64,000 bases of DNA from Cokeromyces recurvatus. Its lineage: Eukaryota; Mucoromycota; Mucoromycetes; Mucorales; Mucoraceae. Positions 37,608-47,268 of the stretch are shown here, piece by piece. The stretch spans positions 1-64,000 of the forward strand of contig NW_026251417.1 of assembly GCF_025118155.1 (NCBI RefSeq), given 5' to 3'. Below the pieces are notes generated by a model. It saw only the letters and a program-made list of their open reading frames with translations, had not been told where the DNA came from and did not search any database. Both the position numbers and the translations under genes were made by a program. Numbering within the stretch: the first letter of the stretch is position 1; each line of letters begins with the position of its first letter.

Positions 37608-37817
37608 TTATATTAACTTAGTTGTAAAGACGACTGCAATCATAACATACGGAATAACAAAAACTGATACGCCTACGGTGCTTATGTGTAAAAAATTAAA
37701 ATATAAAATTATTAAAAACACAAAAACCAAACGATAATCTTGATAATGATCTCGTAATTCAGGTTCTTTAATAGACAATAGAGATTCATTCTCTTTCAAA
37801 ATTGAAAGTAGTTTCAT
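37608..37817 (-). CDS. Possible small membrane protein, unknown
   Basis: A single-exon frame of 69 residues. After a polar N-terminus (ENESLLSIKEPELRDHYQDY) come one or two membrane segments (RLVFVFLIILYFNFLHIS and VSVFVIPYVMIAVVFTT). The amino-acid order looks like a real membrane protein rather than random AT-rich translation, and AATAAA-like words follow the stop on the same strand. There is no recognised family. The LINE 3' end lies about 120 bp upstream of its start, so its promoter may have been altered by that insertion. Confidence 0.4.
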   Translation of the reverse strand: MKLLSILKENESLLSIKEPELRDHYQDYRLVFVFLIILYFNFLHISTVGVSVFVIPYVMIAVVFTTKLI

Positions 37818-38047
37818 TGTAACAAGAAAAAAATAAATTTTTTTTTTTTATGGAGACCAAAATGGCTCGGATGTTTATTAGTGAAATATGAGAAAGTCAC
37901 ATTAAAGTTTATGATATGCGTTTTTTAAAAATTTTGATTTTTTTTTTTTTTTTTTTTTGTAAAGTTCAGATGGTAATAAAAAATAAGTTGTATCAAGGGA
38001 CGAGAGACCAAGATATACGACTAAATGAGGGAACAACGAGGTGGAAT

Positions 38048-41000
38048 TTAAATCGAAAAGTGAGGAATTGGAAACGGAGACTTACCTGCCGTTAACAACT
38101 GTTCACGGAACGAAGTTAGTAAAAGGGATCGAGCAACAGATACCACTGTTGTTGTAACAAAAGGTTGCTCATGGAAGATAAAATTAAAATGAGAACGCCA
38201 GATGGCAAGGAGTGTGTGGCCGATACAGACGGAAGCTGGGAGTAAGTTATCATCCCTGGAGTCAGGGAATTTCAAAGCGAAAATAGCCGTTGTTAATAGT
38301 TCTACAGAGAAAGGAGCAGTAAAGAATGAAGGCCATAATTCCTGCCAAACCATAAGCTTCAAAGGACAGGCAAAAATAAAATGAGAGCTGTCTTCGATCA
38401 CAGAGAGTGAGCAGATGGGGCAGTACGAAGATGGTACCGAGAGCGGGATAAACCTATTCAAAACCGCCCGACAGGGCAGTTTGTCATGTAGTATTCTATA
38501 CCATACATTGCGAGAAAGATGAAATACAGGAAATCGCCAAAAAGATGACCATTTCGTTGGGCTGAGGGTTACAAAGCGATTATCGGAAGCGGGGGTGCAA
38601 GCCATGCGGAAATGCTTAGTCGAAATATCCTTTCCTTGGAATGTTAGAGCACAGGAATTAAAAAACGGTTGGGTGTCGATCATGTCATGATTAACCGGGG
38701 AATACGAAGGGACACCTAAGTGAGCAAAGCGAGCTTCAATGCATGTTCGTATAAAGAATGGAGCCAGCTGGATGTGATTGTTTTGAACATCTTTCAAAAA
38801 CTTCCTAACTAAGCGAGGGCGACGCACAATTTCTCTGTTAGTAAATGGCCTAATAGTACGAGAGGTAGGTTCAATCATATACACATCACGCACGGAGAGT
38901 TTAAGAATTGATTTGCGAATAGGTTTCGTAGGCTGGTGAATCACAATGTTATCAATGGAAAGTTGCATCGATGTCTCCGGATTGATAACTACAGTGGAAA
39001 AGTCCTTAGGTAAAATATCCATCGCATGAAAAAGGAGGTATAGGGGGCTATCGCTATGGGAAACCAAAGGGGGACGAAGAGATGGAAACAAGAAACAAAG
39101 ACGATAGTCCGTCACCAAAGTATTATTAGGAACCAAACCCGAGATGGTCTCAAGAGAGTACATCAGATAGTCCGCCAATAATGGAAGCACAATAGATTTA
39201 CAGAGGTTGGGATTGGACCAAAATTCGTGTGAGAGATTAGACCGTCGAATTAAAGGAAGAAGCCAACGAAGTTGTAAGGAAGCTTGTTGTATAAAAGGAT
39301 CCAGTAAACCAAGCCCACCATTCTTTCGAGATAAGGTCATAGATTTAAAACTAATACGAGGAAAACATCGGATACTGACAAATCCCGAAACTAGAGAAAC
39401 AACAGAGGAAAGGAAATGCTTAGGCACTGAGACAACCCGTAGAATATACCATAATTTGGAAAGTATCAAATTATTAGCGATGGTCACTCGGCCACGGAAA
39501 GAAAGAGATCGATGATTATGTATATTGCATGCTGCTTCAATTTTGGTTAAAAGAGTCTGAAGAAAGGAATCGCGTTGAAGTGGTGAATGGAAGATAGGAT
39601 ATCCAAGGTAAATAATAGAATTTGGCGAATTAACATCATGCCATACAGAAATATTGTTCTGAGCCAGAGGAGCACGCCAAATACGATTATAGATAGAGCT
39701 TTTACCAGATAATGCAAAGGCCTCTGTCTTGTGATAATTGATACGAGCATTGGATGCAACAGAATATGTGTGGAGATGCCGATTTAAGATATTAAGATCA
39801 GTAGGAGAATTTAAAAAGCAAGCAATATCATCTGCATAAGCAAGTAATTTAACGCGATGTTGGATAGTTGTGGGAGCCGATAAGGACGTTGGTAAATTGT
39901 ACCCAATAAAAGTAGGGTCGTCGAGGATTCGACGGAGTAATGGTTCAAATGCCAGGTTGAAGAGGACGGGAGATAGAGGATCGCCTTGTCGTAATCCACG
40001 CAATTGAGGCACATGCTCAGAGAAAAAACCGTTAATGTTAATTTGTAAGTTAGTGCCAAAAAACAAGTTGGTGATACATTTAATTATTCCAATAGGGAAG
40101 CCGAAATGTTGTAAAACACGCGTTAAATAAACCGGATGTACTCGATCATAGGCTTTTTCCTGATCCAGCAACAGGCCAATTGCCTCAGAATCGGAGGAGC
40201 GTGCATGAGACAAGACCAGCTTCATCATTAAACCATTGTCAGCAATGAACCGGTCATGGAGAAATCCAGATTGAAGTGGAGTTATCAATTTATTAGCACA
40301 CACAACTATTCGAGCATTAAGTAAGCGAGTAAACACTTTAGCATCGGTGTTGATAAGAGATAGCGGCCTCCAGTTTTTTAAATCACTCAGGTCACCTTTT
40401 TTGGGCAGTAATGAGACACACGTTTGAAGCCACGAGTCTGGGAATACACCATGTGAAAGAGCATCATTATATACTTGGAGAACAATAGCACGGCAATCAG
40501 GATGCAAAAACACCAAACGAAGAATTTCATAAGGGATCCCATCCTTACCAGGACTACTTTGTTTCGGGCAGCGTTTAATACCAGCCAACAATTCATCCCA
40601 GGTAAATGAACTAGCTAACCAGTATTGATCTGAATTTGGGAGGGATAGAGACGATGGAAGTGAACCGAGTAATTCATTAATGGCATCATCATTTACAGGA
40701 TCAGGAGAATAAAGATCAGCATAAAAGGATTGAGCCGCATTAAGCATATCGGAGCGTGTAGTACACAAGACAGAGGATCTAGGGTGCCGAATAGCCTTAA
40801 ATAAAGTTTTTTGTTGTCGTTGGGCTACCGTCCTTTTGAGGTAGCCAGCGGACAATTCACCTTTTTCCCGCCATTGAAGACCGGAGCGCAGAGCTAGAGT
40901 ATCAACACGATGTTGTTGGATCGAGGCTAATTGATGTTCAACAGCACTTAATTGAGGGGATAGTGAGGCTTGTCTAGTAGGTTCACGTAAAAGTTGTTTA

Positions 41001-42070
41001 CGGAGAACAGAACGCTTATTTTGTAAAACCTCTTCGGCTGTCGAAAGAGAATAAGCTTGTTTACGTGAATAATTTTGTGATACCTTTTTCACCGTTGCTT
41101 TTATTGCATCCCATTTATATTGTGCACTCAGACCGAAAGGAAAATTTGCGATAGTTTTTGAAATGGCAGATGCGAGGATGCGACGAAAAGTTTTGGAAGA
41201 AGCTAATCGAGGATGAGCACGCCATAGTCCTTTTCCAGTTTGATATGATGGAGCGGACGAATTATTTGACGGAAGGGGAGGCTCCAATTGAAGTGTCAGA
41301 GACAGGAGCATGTGATCGGACCAGGCAGGTTGGATGTATAACGCCGTCGGAGGAAGACAGGAACGAGATAGATCATGGCTAACAAAAATATAATCAATAC
41401 ATGAGCTGGAGGAGCCACGGTGAAAAGTAGTCTGATGAAATTGATCAGTAGCCAGAATTGAATCTGTATAATATTTATCCAAATAATTTAACCATGATGA
41501 AGGAGCGTTCAGAAAATTATGGGAGGAAATATTAGCATTATATGAGTAGTTAAAATCTCCTAAAACAATGTGACGAGAGGGTATAGTCTCAAAAGTATTG
41601 TTAGGATTGAGCAGGATTGGGTCTAAGTACGACTGTCGTTGAGTGTAATCAGCAGGAGCGTATAAGACCGTAACAAAAAGAGGATCGAAAAGAGTCTGCG
41701 TGTGAGTGATTTTGACTGTCAGTGTTCGTTGGTCATTATCCCACATTGGGTCAGACAAGTTAAGGAGAGGTGATAGACACACCAAGCCGCAATATTGAGA
41801 CCAATAACTACTTGTTGCTAGAAATTGGTTGTGAAACAAGTCACCAATATCAGACGAGGATGCATGAGTTTCTTGTAGAGCTAAGATATCAAAGGGTAAA
41901 GTACGTAAATATCGAATGAATTGACTACTGATGGAAGGGTCAGAAGTTTTTCGTAGACCTCGGCAATTGAGGGTGCCGATTTTCAGGGTAGGAGATAAGA
42001 ATTGAGATTGAGTATTAAGCGCCGGGGAGGAATCGCTTAAGTTATAGGAAGTTGTAGATTGATTATTCAT
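38048..42070 (-). CDS. LINE ORF2: AP-endonuclease / reverse transcriptase with C-terminal zf-RVT
   Basis: 1340 residues with no internal stop. Residues about 30-260 are an exonuclease-endonuclease-phosphatase (APE-like) domain with LNCRGL, LALQETH, LGDFNY, CIDYIFVSHD and the terminal SDH (AWSDHMLLSL). These residues nick target DNA in related elements. Reverse transcriptase covers about 540-830: SPGKDGIPYEILR, LKNWRPLSLINTDAKVFTR, GLLLDQEKAYDRVHP, GLRQGDPLSPVLFNLAFEP and the catalytic YADD near residue 743 (LLAYADDIACFL). A zf-RVT-type module near 1200-1270 reads VWYRILHDKLPC...CPICSLSVIEDSSHFIFACP. There is no RNase H domain. All catalytic blocks look intact. Confidence 0.95.
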   Translation of the reverse strand: MNNQSTTSYNLSDSSPALNTQSQFLSPTLKIGTLNCRGLRKTSDPSISSQFIRYLRTLPFDILALQETHASSSDIGDLFHNQFLATSSYWSQYCGLVCLSPLLNLSDPMWDNDQRTLTVKITHTQTLFDPLFVTVLYAPADYTQRQSYLDPILLNPNNTFETIPSRHIVLGDFNYSYNANISSHNFLNAPSSWLNYLDKYYTDSILATDQFHQTTFHRGSSSSCIDYIFVSHDLSRSCLPPTALYIQPAWSDHMLLSLTLQLEPPLPSNNSSAPSYQTGKGLWRAHPRLASSKTFRRILASAISKTIANFPFGLSAQYKWDAIKATVKKVSQNYSRKQAYSLSTAEEVLQNKRSVLRKQLLREPTRQASLSPQLSAVEHQLASIQQHRVDTLALRSGLQWREKGELSAGYLKRTVAQRQQKTLFKAIRHPRSSVLCTTRSDMLNAAQSFYADLYSPDPVNDDAINELLGSLPSSLSLPNSDQYWLASSFTWDELLAGIKRCPKQSSPGKDGIPYEILRLVFLHPDCRAIVLQVYNDALSHGVFPDSWLQTCVSLLPKKGDLSDLKNWRPLSLINTDAKVFTRLLNARIVVCANKLITPLQSGFLHDRFIADNGLMMKLVLSHARSSDSEAIGLLLDQEKAYDRVHPVYLTRVLQHFGFPIGIIKCITNLFFGTNLQININGFFSEHVPQLRGLRQGDPLSPVLFNLAFEPLLRRILDDPTFIGYNLPTSLSAPTTIQHRVKLLAYADDIACFLNSPTDLNILNRHLHTYSVASNARINYHKTEAFALSGKSSIYNRIWRAPLAQNNISVWHDVNSPNSIIYLGYPIFHSPLQRDSFLQTLLTKIEAACNIHNHRSLSFRGRVTIANNLILSKLWYILRVVSVPKHFLSSVVSLVSGFVSIRCFPRISFKSMTLSRKNGGLGLLDPFIQQASLQLRWLLPLIRRSNLSHEFWSNPNLCKSIVLPLLADYLMYSLETISGLVPNNTLVTDYRLCFLFPSLRPPLVSHSDSPLYLLFHAMDILPKDFSTVVINPETSMQLSIDNIVIHQPTKPIRKSILKLSVRDVYMIEPTSRTIRPFTNREIVRRPRLVRKFLKDVQNNHIQLAPFFIRTCIEARFAHLGVPSYSPVNHDMIDTQPFFNSCALTFQGKDISTKHFRMACTPASDNRFVTLSPTKWSSFWRFPVFHLSRNVWYRILHDKLPCRAVLNRFIPLSVPSSYCPICSLSVIEDSSHFIFACPLKLMVWQELWPSFFTAPFSVELLTTAIFALKFPDSRDDNLLPASVCIGHTLLAIWRSHFNFIFHEQPFVTTTVVSVARSLLLTSFREQLLTAGKSPFPIPHFSI

Positions 42071-42165
42071 AATGTAATAAAGGTATAAGTATAGATTCAG
42101 TAAAAGGAAAGACGTTGAGTAAGTATAAGCAAGCAGTAGTGGGAAATATGTATAGAGGAAAGGGA

Positions 42166-43632
42166 TTAATCTTCCTCCATAGCATTGGAACCACCCAAAC
42201 TGTCCGATTCTACGCTAGAAGTATCTACAGGAGTGATGGCAATCAAATTCTCGTTAAGATCAATATTGTGACTATCTTGATTCTTTTTGTTAAGAGGACA
42301 CTTTTTACTGTTCGTTTTCTGATGGTCAGTACCGCCACATTTACAACGCTTCTCATTAGGAAGATTTGTCAAATAATCCGCCAGTGTAGAATTTGTACCT
42401 GCCGTTGACCGAGTAGGTCGAGGATTGAGTCTAGAAGTGTTTATCTCAGAGTTAGCATTCTCCGTTTGTGGATCGAAAAGAGGTGAAACAGTATCATCCT
42501 CAATAGTAGGACTAGTTGGTGGACTCGTTGCACCAATGGAAGAAACGATGAGAGGGACATCGTCAACGGATTCTAAGTTTTTAGAATCAGGACAGGGAGG
42601 AGATTGATCTTCTGAGGATGCATGAGGAACTATGATACTAGCAGGTCGGGTTTGAACATTGACTTCTCGACGACGCTTACTCGATGTGGTATTGTCTGTT
42701 TTAGTTCGGAAACAATTCCTTGCAATGTGACCTACGTTACCACATTGATAACAACGACGTTTTTCGGAGGGTGCTTTAGTGCAATCTTTACGGTAATGAT
42801 CGCTACCTTTACAGTATACACAGTGTTTGCCCATGTTTGTCCAGGTGCCGAGACAAAAGGTATTTTCTCCTTCAAGTGGAATGTTATAAGTCAAAACGTC
42901 ATGAGTTTTATTGGCATTACTAGGACGTTCCATGTAGACATGACCGTTACCTGTGGGCCATGATCCAGACCAATCATCCAAATAAATGACAATCTCACGG
43001 ACGATACCATATCGTGATAAATTGTTTAGAAGACTGTTGCGAAGCTTATCTAAAGTCCAGATGGGAAGTTTGGTCAAATTGATACGTAGTAGAGCTCGAT
43101 CTGGATGAACTGCAGGAGAGGCATGGAAAAACGTATCTCCAACGTTGATAGGTGAAGCAATGGCTGACTCACAATCGCCTTTTGAAGCTAAAGTAAATTC
43201 CATATTGGTGCCTGTAGAGTCTTCGGTTAAAGTTAATCCGAGACCGACTCCAAGGGGGAATTTATGGCTTAGTTCTAAGGCCAGGGCTGATCTCAAGGAT
43301 GAAAGGTGCTTAGGAATATGATAAAACACGGAATGTTCAGTAGTACCCGTAAGGTGAACAAGACGCTTGGAGGAATTGTTGGAACAATTCTCAATTTCAG
43401 TGGAGCGAAAAAGCGACAACTCTTTTCTGGGGTGAGGAGGCATGGATTTTGAGGGTTTTTTAGAATCCAAACGAGAGTCTCGAGATGAAGTTGCAGTGAC
43501 TGAAGCATAGCTACGAATAGTTGAGGGGGTGTTGTTAGTCTCAGAAAGAGGAGACAAAGAGTTAGAATTTGATAAAGTGGTAACGTTGTCTGGAGGCAAC
43601 GTCCCAGAAGTGTTTTGTAGCGGAGGAACCAT
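42166..43632 (-). CDS. LINE ORF1: zinc-knuckle RNA-binding (Gag-like) protein
   Basis: 488 residues, intact. The N-terminus is Ser/Thr/Asn-rich and low complexity. The middle (about 95-260) is a compact region that probably binds RNA. Two adjacent CCHC knuckles follow near residues 270-305: CVYCKGSDHYRKDC and CYQCGNVGHIARNC. A third cysteine cluster near 430 (CKCGGTDHQKTNSKKC) resembles another knuckle. The family role is packaging element RNA with ORF2 protein. ORF1 starts about 120 bp from the tRNA-Asn gene and ends 95 bp before ORF2 on the same strand. Confidence 0.9.
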   Translation of the reverse strand: MVPPLQNTSGTLPPDNVTTLSNSNSLSPLSETNNTPSTIRSYASVTATSSRDSRLDSKKPSKSMPPHPRKELSLFRSTEIENCSNNSSKRLVHLTGTTEHSVFYHIPKHLSSLRSALALELSHKFPLGVGLGLTLTEDSTGTNMEFTLASKGDCESAIASPINVGDTFFHASPAVHPDRALLRINLTKLPIWTLDKLRNSLLNNLSRYGIVREIVIYLDDWSGSWPTGNGHVYMERPSNANKTHDVLTYNIPLEGENTFCLGTWTNMGKHCVYCKGSDHYRKDCTKAPSEKRRCYQCGNVGHIARNCFRTKTDNTTSSKRRREVNVQTRPASIIVPHASSEDQSPPCPDSKNLESVDDVPLIVSSIGATSPPTSPTIEDDTVSPLFDPQTENANSEINTSRLNPRPTRSTAGTNSTLADYLTNLPNEKRCKCGGTDHQKTNSKKCPLNKKNQDSHNIDLNENLIAITPVDTSSVESDSLGGSNAMEED

Positions 43633-43753
43633 GAAGAAAAAAAATAAAGAAAAATAATAGAAATATTTAAGCGACCTAAGGGTGACGTCATCTGTGACTG
43701 CTAATTTTTAAAATATAGCTTACCTATGATTTTCTGATGCAAATAAACAACTA
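43633..43753 (-). promoter_or_regulatory. LINE 5' end / tRNA 5' flank, with CRE-type palindrome
   Basis: These 121 bp hold both the 5' UTR of the LINE and the upstream flank of the tRNA-Asn gene. The perfect palindrome TGACGTCA (43683-43690) is the consensus for CREB/ATF-type bZIP factors. Whether it belongs to the element or to the host flank is unknown, since the exact LINE 5' boundary is not resolved. Confidence 0.4.
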
Positions 43754-43827
43754 GCTTCTATGGCGCAATTGGCTAGCGCGTCTGACTGTTAATCAGGAGG
43801 TTGGTGGTTCGAGCCCACCTAGGAGCG
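43754..43827 (+). tRNA. tRNA-Asn (anticodon GTT)
   Basis: 74-nt cloverleaf without intron. Acceptor stem GCTTCTA (43754-43760) pairs with TAGGAGC (43820-43826) with one G-T wobble, and G at 43827 is the discriminator. The anticodon stem TCTGA/TCAGG encloses the loop CTGTTAA with anticodon GTT at 43788-43790. The B box GGTTCGAGCCC is intact and the A-box region (GGCGCAATTGGCTAGC) is standard. A T-rich terminator-like stretch follows (43828-43842). Confidence 0.96.
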
Positions 43828-43952
43828 TTTCATTTTTTTCTTTTGTCGTGAGGATTTTATTACTTTTGTTAATTTGATTAATTCTAATGTTATACAACGT
43901 TTCTTAAGTTAGAAATAGAGTATAGTATCCGAAGACGCAGAACAGCCATGTT

Positions 43953-45176
43953 CTATGTGGTGCGTTGTCTGTTTTGACGTGTAAAAACAACTGGTCGTTC
44001 CATATTAGCCCAGATCTGACATGCGATGAACATCATATTTTTTTTTGCAGCGAGGATATCTCTATTCCATAAAATATTACAAACGTTGCAGATCAATATA
44101 TTAAAGAAAGATTTGTCGTCAACTCTATGAGTTCTAAGCTTCATTTCTTTGCAATTTGGACAGACCTATTTTATAAAAGGATAATTAGTTGACTTAATAA
44201 GCGTTTACTTGTATTGTAATGACTTACAGAAGAGGTCCGGAATTCATTTATATCGAGCGATAACGCCTCCTTGAGGTTTTGTCTTCTTTTTAAATTCTTA
44301 TAAATAACGTCAGAAACGCCAACTCGTCGTCCTCTGTACTTCAAATGACTACTCCTTTTTAAACCATCATCGAAAATCACCAAAGACATCTTTGCTGTGT
44401 CCCCTTCAGCGAAACGGCTTTTGTAGTTAGTTCGTCTAAAATATAAATAGATGTTAGTAAGATGATCATTTAAACTTGGAAACTAGCTTACTACTTTACT
44501 TCAATTGGTAGATTGCGAGCATTAAGACTTCGTCGGTTGGCCATCTTTTTTCTTTTCCATCTATTTAATCTCGTCTTCTTTCTTCGATTGGGGTTATATT
44601 TTTTTTCCACCATTAATCAGAATATTGCAAGCCTCTTCGAGGACACATTGTCTCCCATAATAATTGTTCTATTTATTCGAAGCTGTTCTGAAGTCATAGA
44701 AGTCAAAAAAACGACCCAAATGAGTCAGTACATATGTTAGATGGTTGATATAGGAATCAGCAGAAGAAGTTTTAGTCATCGGGATTTGAGTCTCCAGATT
44801 TTTTATGCCTTGTTCGATTTTGAAGGCATCTTGTTTTCTTGCTCGATTTACAGATCCAGAAGAGTAATAGTATTCATTCACTGTCAGAGACCTGACCCGT
44901 TCATCTCCATAATATGCTACGTATGCATTCTTACGGCCGGGATCTAGAAAACAAGGACGGAAAAAGTTTTCAACTTTATCTGCGTTGAAATCAGCGATTT
45001 CAAGATTGACTTTATCTTCTTCAAGAGTTTCTGGGACACTCCTTGCGAAAGAATTTCTACAAGTATATCCATCAGTTTATATACTGTTCAAAAGTATCCG
45101 TCTTTTCTGTCTTGGTAATTCTTGTAATTTGGTCAAACTATTGTAATAAAAATTAATAATGACCTTAATTGGGAGG

Positions 45177-45207
<31 letters not shown>

Positions 45208-46130
45208 CTTACTTTCTGATTTCCAGCTTGGTAAAATCAAAAGAATTGAAAAAACAACATGTAGCGAGTGCGAAATTTGTTTCGTTTTCTTCTTTTTGGA
45301 GCCGTGTATCAGGGAAAAGAGTTGACAAATTTTGACCATCATTTTTTATGAATTGCCATTTAAGACTAGGATTTGGAAAAAGAGAAAACAGGTGAGGCCT
45401 CTGGGATTGTCGCGTTTGTGTCTGAGGATAAACTAACTCGACAGTTTGAGCTGGTGGTTGCTCTGTTGGTTGTTCCAGTGGTTCTTCTGCTCGGGTTGGC
45501 TGTGCATTCTCCTGCAATTGTATATTGATCTACTCGTAGGATTGGAGAATATAACTCATTATCGATAGAACAATGAACGGGTTTTCGATCACTTCTTCTC
45601 TTGAAAGTGGGAGCCGATGTATTCTGTTCCTAACTGGCTGAATGATATTGTTTAAAAATGCTTGTAGATTTGGTGCACTATTAAGGCCATCTTGTGTAAT
45701 AAAACCCTCTAGCATACCTAACCTTGTGTCGTTCTTTAAGACTTCATCTAAGACATAATCGTATACAACCTTATTTACAAGTGGCATTTTAAGATCCTTA
45801 TAAATAAAAGTTTCGTAATTTTCCACGTAGAAGTTGTTGTAGGCAGTAGCTAGAGTATCACAAGCAGACGAAACAATTTGGCCATACCCTACTAGACCTT
45901 GTTTTTCAACGAAAAAATTGATATTGTCTATTTTTTTTTTTTGAAATGAAAGGTACAAGGTCCTCTTTGTCCTGTAGAAAACGAAGGATATTGTTTAAAG
46001 TAAGTCCTTTTTTTTTCTTGACCAACCTGTCCCCGGCATTCGCTCGTGCAGGCTTTTCTCGATTCCTATGGATAGTACTGAATCATCAATGGTACTGTCT
46101 GCCCATCAAGATTAGCTTCACTATTTACAA
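43953..46130 (-). pseudogene. Broken Fanzor-like (eukaryotic TnpB-related) RNA-guided nuclease gene
   Basis: Minus-strand exons, as far as I can trace: about 45213-46130, 44496-45137, 44229-44435 (boundaries by splice sites at 44495, 44435 and 44228) and 43953-44165. Landmarks in order: a RuvC-I-like block CFLDPGRKNAYVAYYG (near 44930-44975); a basic stretch; SLVIFDDGLKRSSHLKYRGR; then, across an intron, EFRTSS|VCPNCKEMKLR, a C4 zinc ribbon closed by CNVC, and the RuvC-III-like WNRDILAA. This matches the published Fanzor pattern: Asp, about 125-275 residues, TS, C4 finger, RD. Here the Asp-to-TS distance is about 215 residues. Lesions: in-frame stops at 45530-45532, 45077-45079 and 44669-44671, and a one-base length change in the T run at 44599-44606. 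The extreme N-terminus is unclear. The 3' exon is intact to its stop. Confidence 0.8.
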
Positions 46131-47268
46131 CAGTAAGTATTCAAAGAAGTAGAGAAAAGAAATAGCAACAGATGCTTCAAGAAGAGTTTTTATTAGAATA
46201 GCAAAAAAAAAAAAAGAATCCCTTCAGGTTTTCCATTTTCGCAACCGTGTCCCAATTCAATTTTAAAATGACCAAAATTTTTTCCTATCGGCCCAGCCTA
46301 GTTTCTTTGACTGTAATGAATGACGGACATTCACATATATTATGGAAATTATTGTATATATTATAAAGACATCAGTACGGTAACACTATTTATCATGATT
46401 TTATAAATTTATATCATTTTAACGAACTAGTGCATTTAGAAGTTTTATTCTTCATATAGTTGTAGTTTAATAAGTGATCCATATATCACATCATTTTGAA
46501 CATAATAACACTGCAAGCTATTTTATTAAACAAAAAAAAAATATACCTTTTTATTTGAATAAATTTATAAATGTCGCATAGCTTTATTCAGAATCACTTT
46601 TACAGTAAATAGATATAATCAATCTTCTTAACAGATAACTTGGTTATAGAATTAACTTTGATCAAATATTATTAAGACTTATTTTGATATTTATTTATGA
46701 TAATTTTCACCACCTTTATTATATAAAGAACTATATTATGAATGTTATGATATAGAGTAATGTAGAATACTTCCAATATATTATATCATGTGTTTTTATC
46801 GATAAAGTTAGATTATATATATTCTTAGAGAACCTTTAATTATTCTATAGGACATGTATCAACTAAAGAGTCTAAAAAGAGACTAATATATTATTCTAGA
46901 TACAATTACCAATGAATACCACTTTGCGCAATGTGGCAATACAACATAGTAATAGATCACAGAGTACTAGTTCATAGAAGGATTTCTGGTAATTGGTAAA
47001 TTATTAATAATAAGGAGTTGTCTACTATTTATCCTCAGTATAAAACTTGAGACTTATATTCATGAAGTGTTAAATACATTATACTCAGTAACATAAAACT
47101 TTATTTGCTAATATAGAAAAATTCATTATTATTTATAAAACTTATTAATAACACCGATACTTTATATATTTGATGTGTATGTGCATACAGTACAATTATG
47201 TTTTTTTTTAAAATTAATTCAATAAAATGAATAAAGCTACATACTTAAAAAAAAAATAATAATTTTAT
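46131..47268. other. Intergenic, no gene seen
   Basis: AT-rich with no meaningful open frame. 46190-46340 is slightly GC-richer and could be the edge of the mobile element that carried the Fanzor gene, but I could find no inverted repeat partner near 43.8-43.95 kb. Confidence 0.4.

Larger units (their letters stand above)
37938..43700 (-). mobile_element. Full-length LINE (non-LTR retrotransposon), both ORFs intact
   Basis: On the minus strand, in 5'-3' order: short 5' UTR (somewhere within 43633-43753), ORF1 (42166-43632), a 95-bp gap, ORF2 (38048-42070), a roughly 90-bp 3' UTR and an A tail (T21 on the + strand, 37938-37958). Composition is clearly less AT-rich than the neighbouring DNA, marking it as an insertion. 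The 5' boundary is approximate and I could not find convincing target-site duplications. Two-ORF LINEs with CCHC ORF1 and AP-endonuclease/RT ORF2 are known in Mucorales, including the Grem-LINE1 elements reported around Mucor centromeres; membership in that group is inference. Confidence 0.9.

Noticed and set aside
37921..43730. Shared TTTTTAAAA words flanking the LINE as target-site duplications
   Set aside because: The left copy does not abut the A tail and the match is short and AT-only, so it is expected by chance in this DNA.
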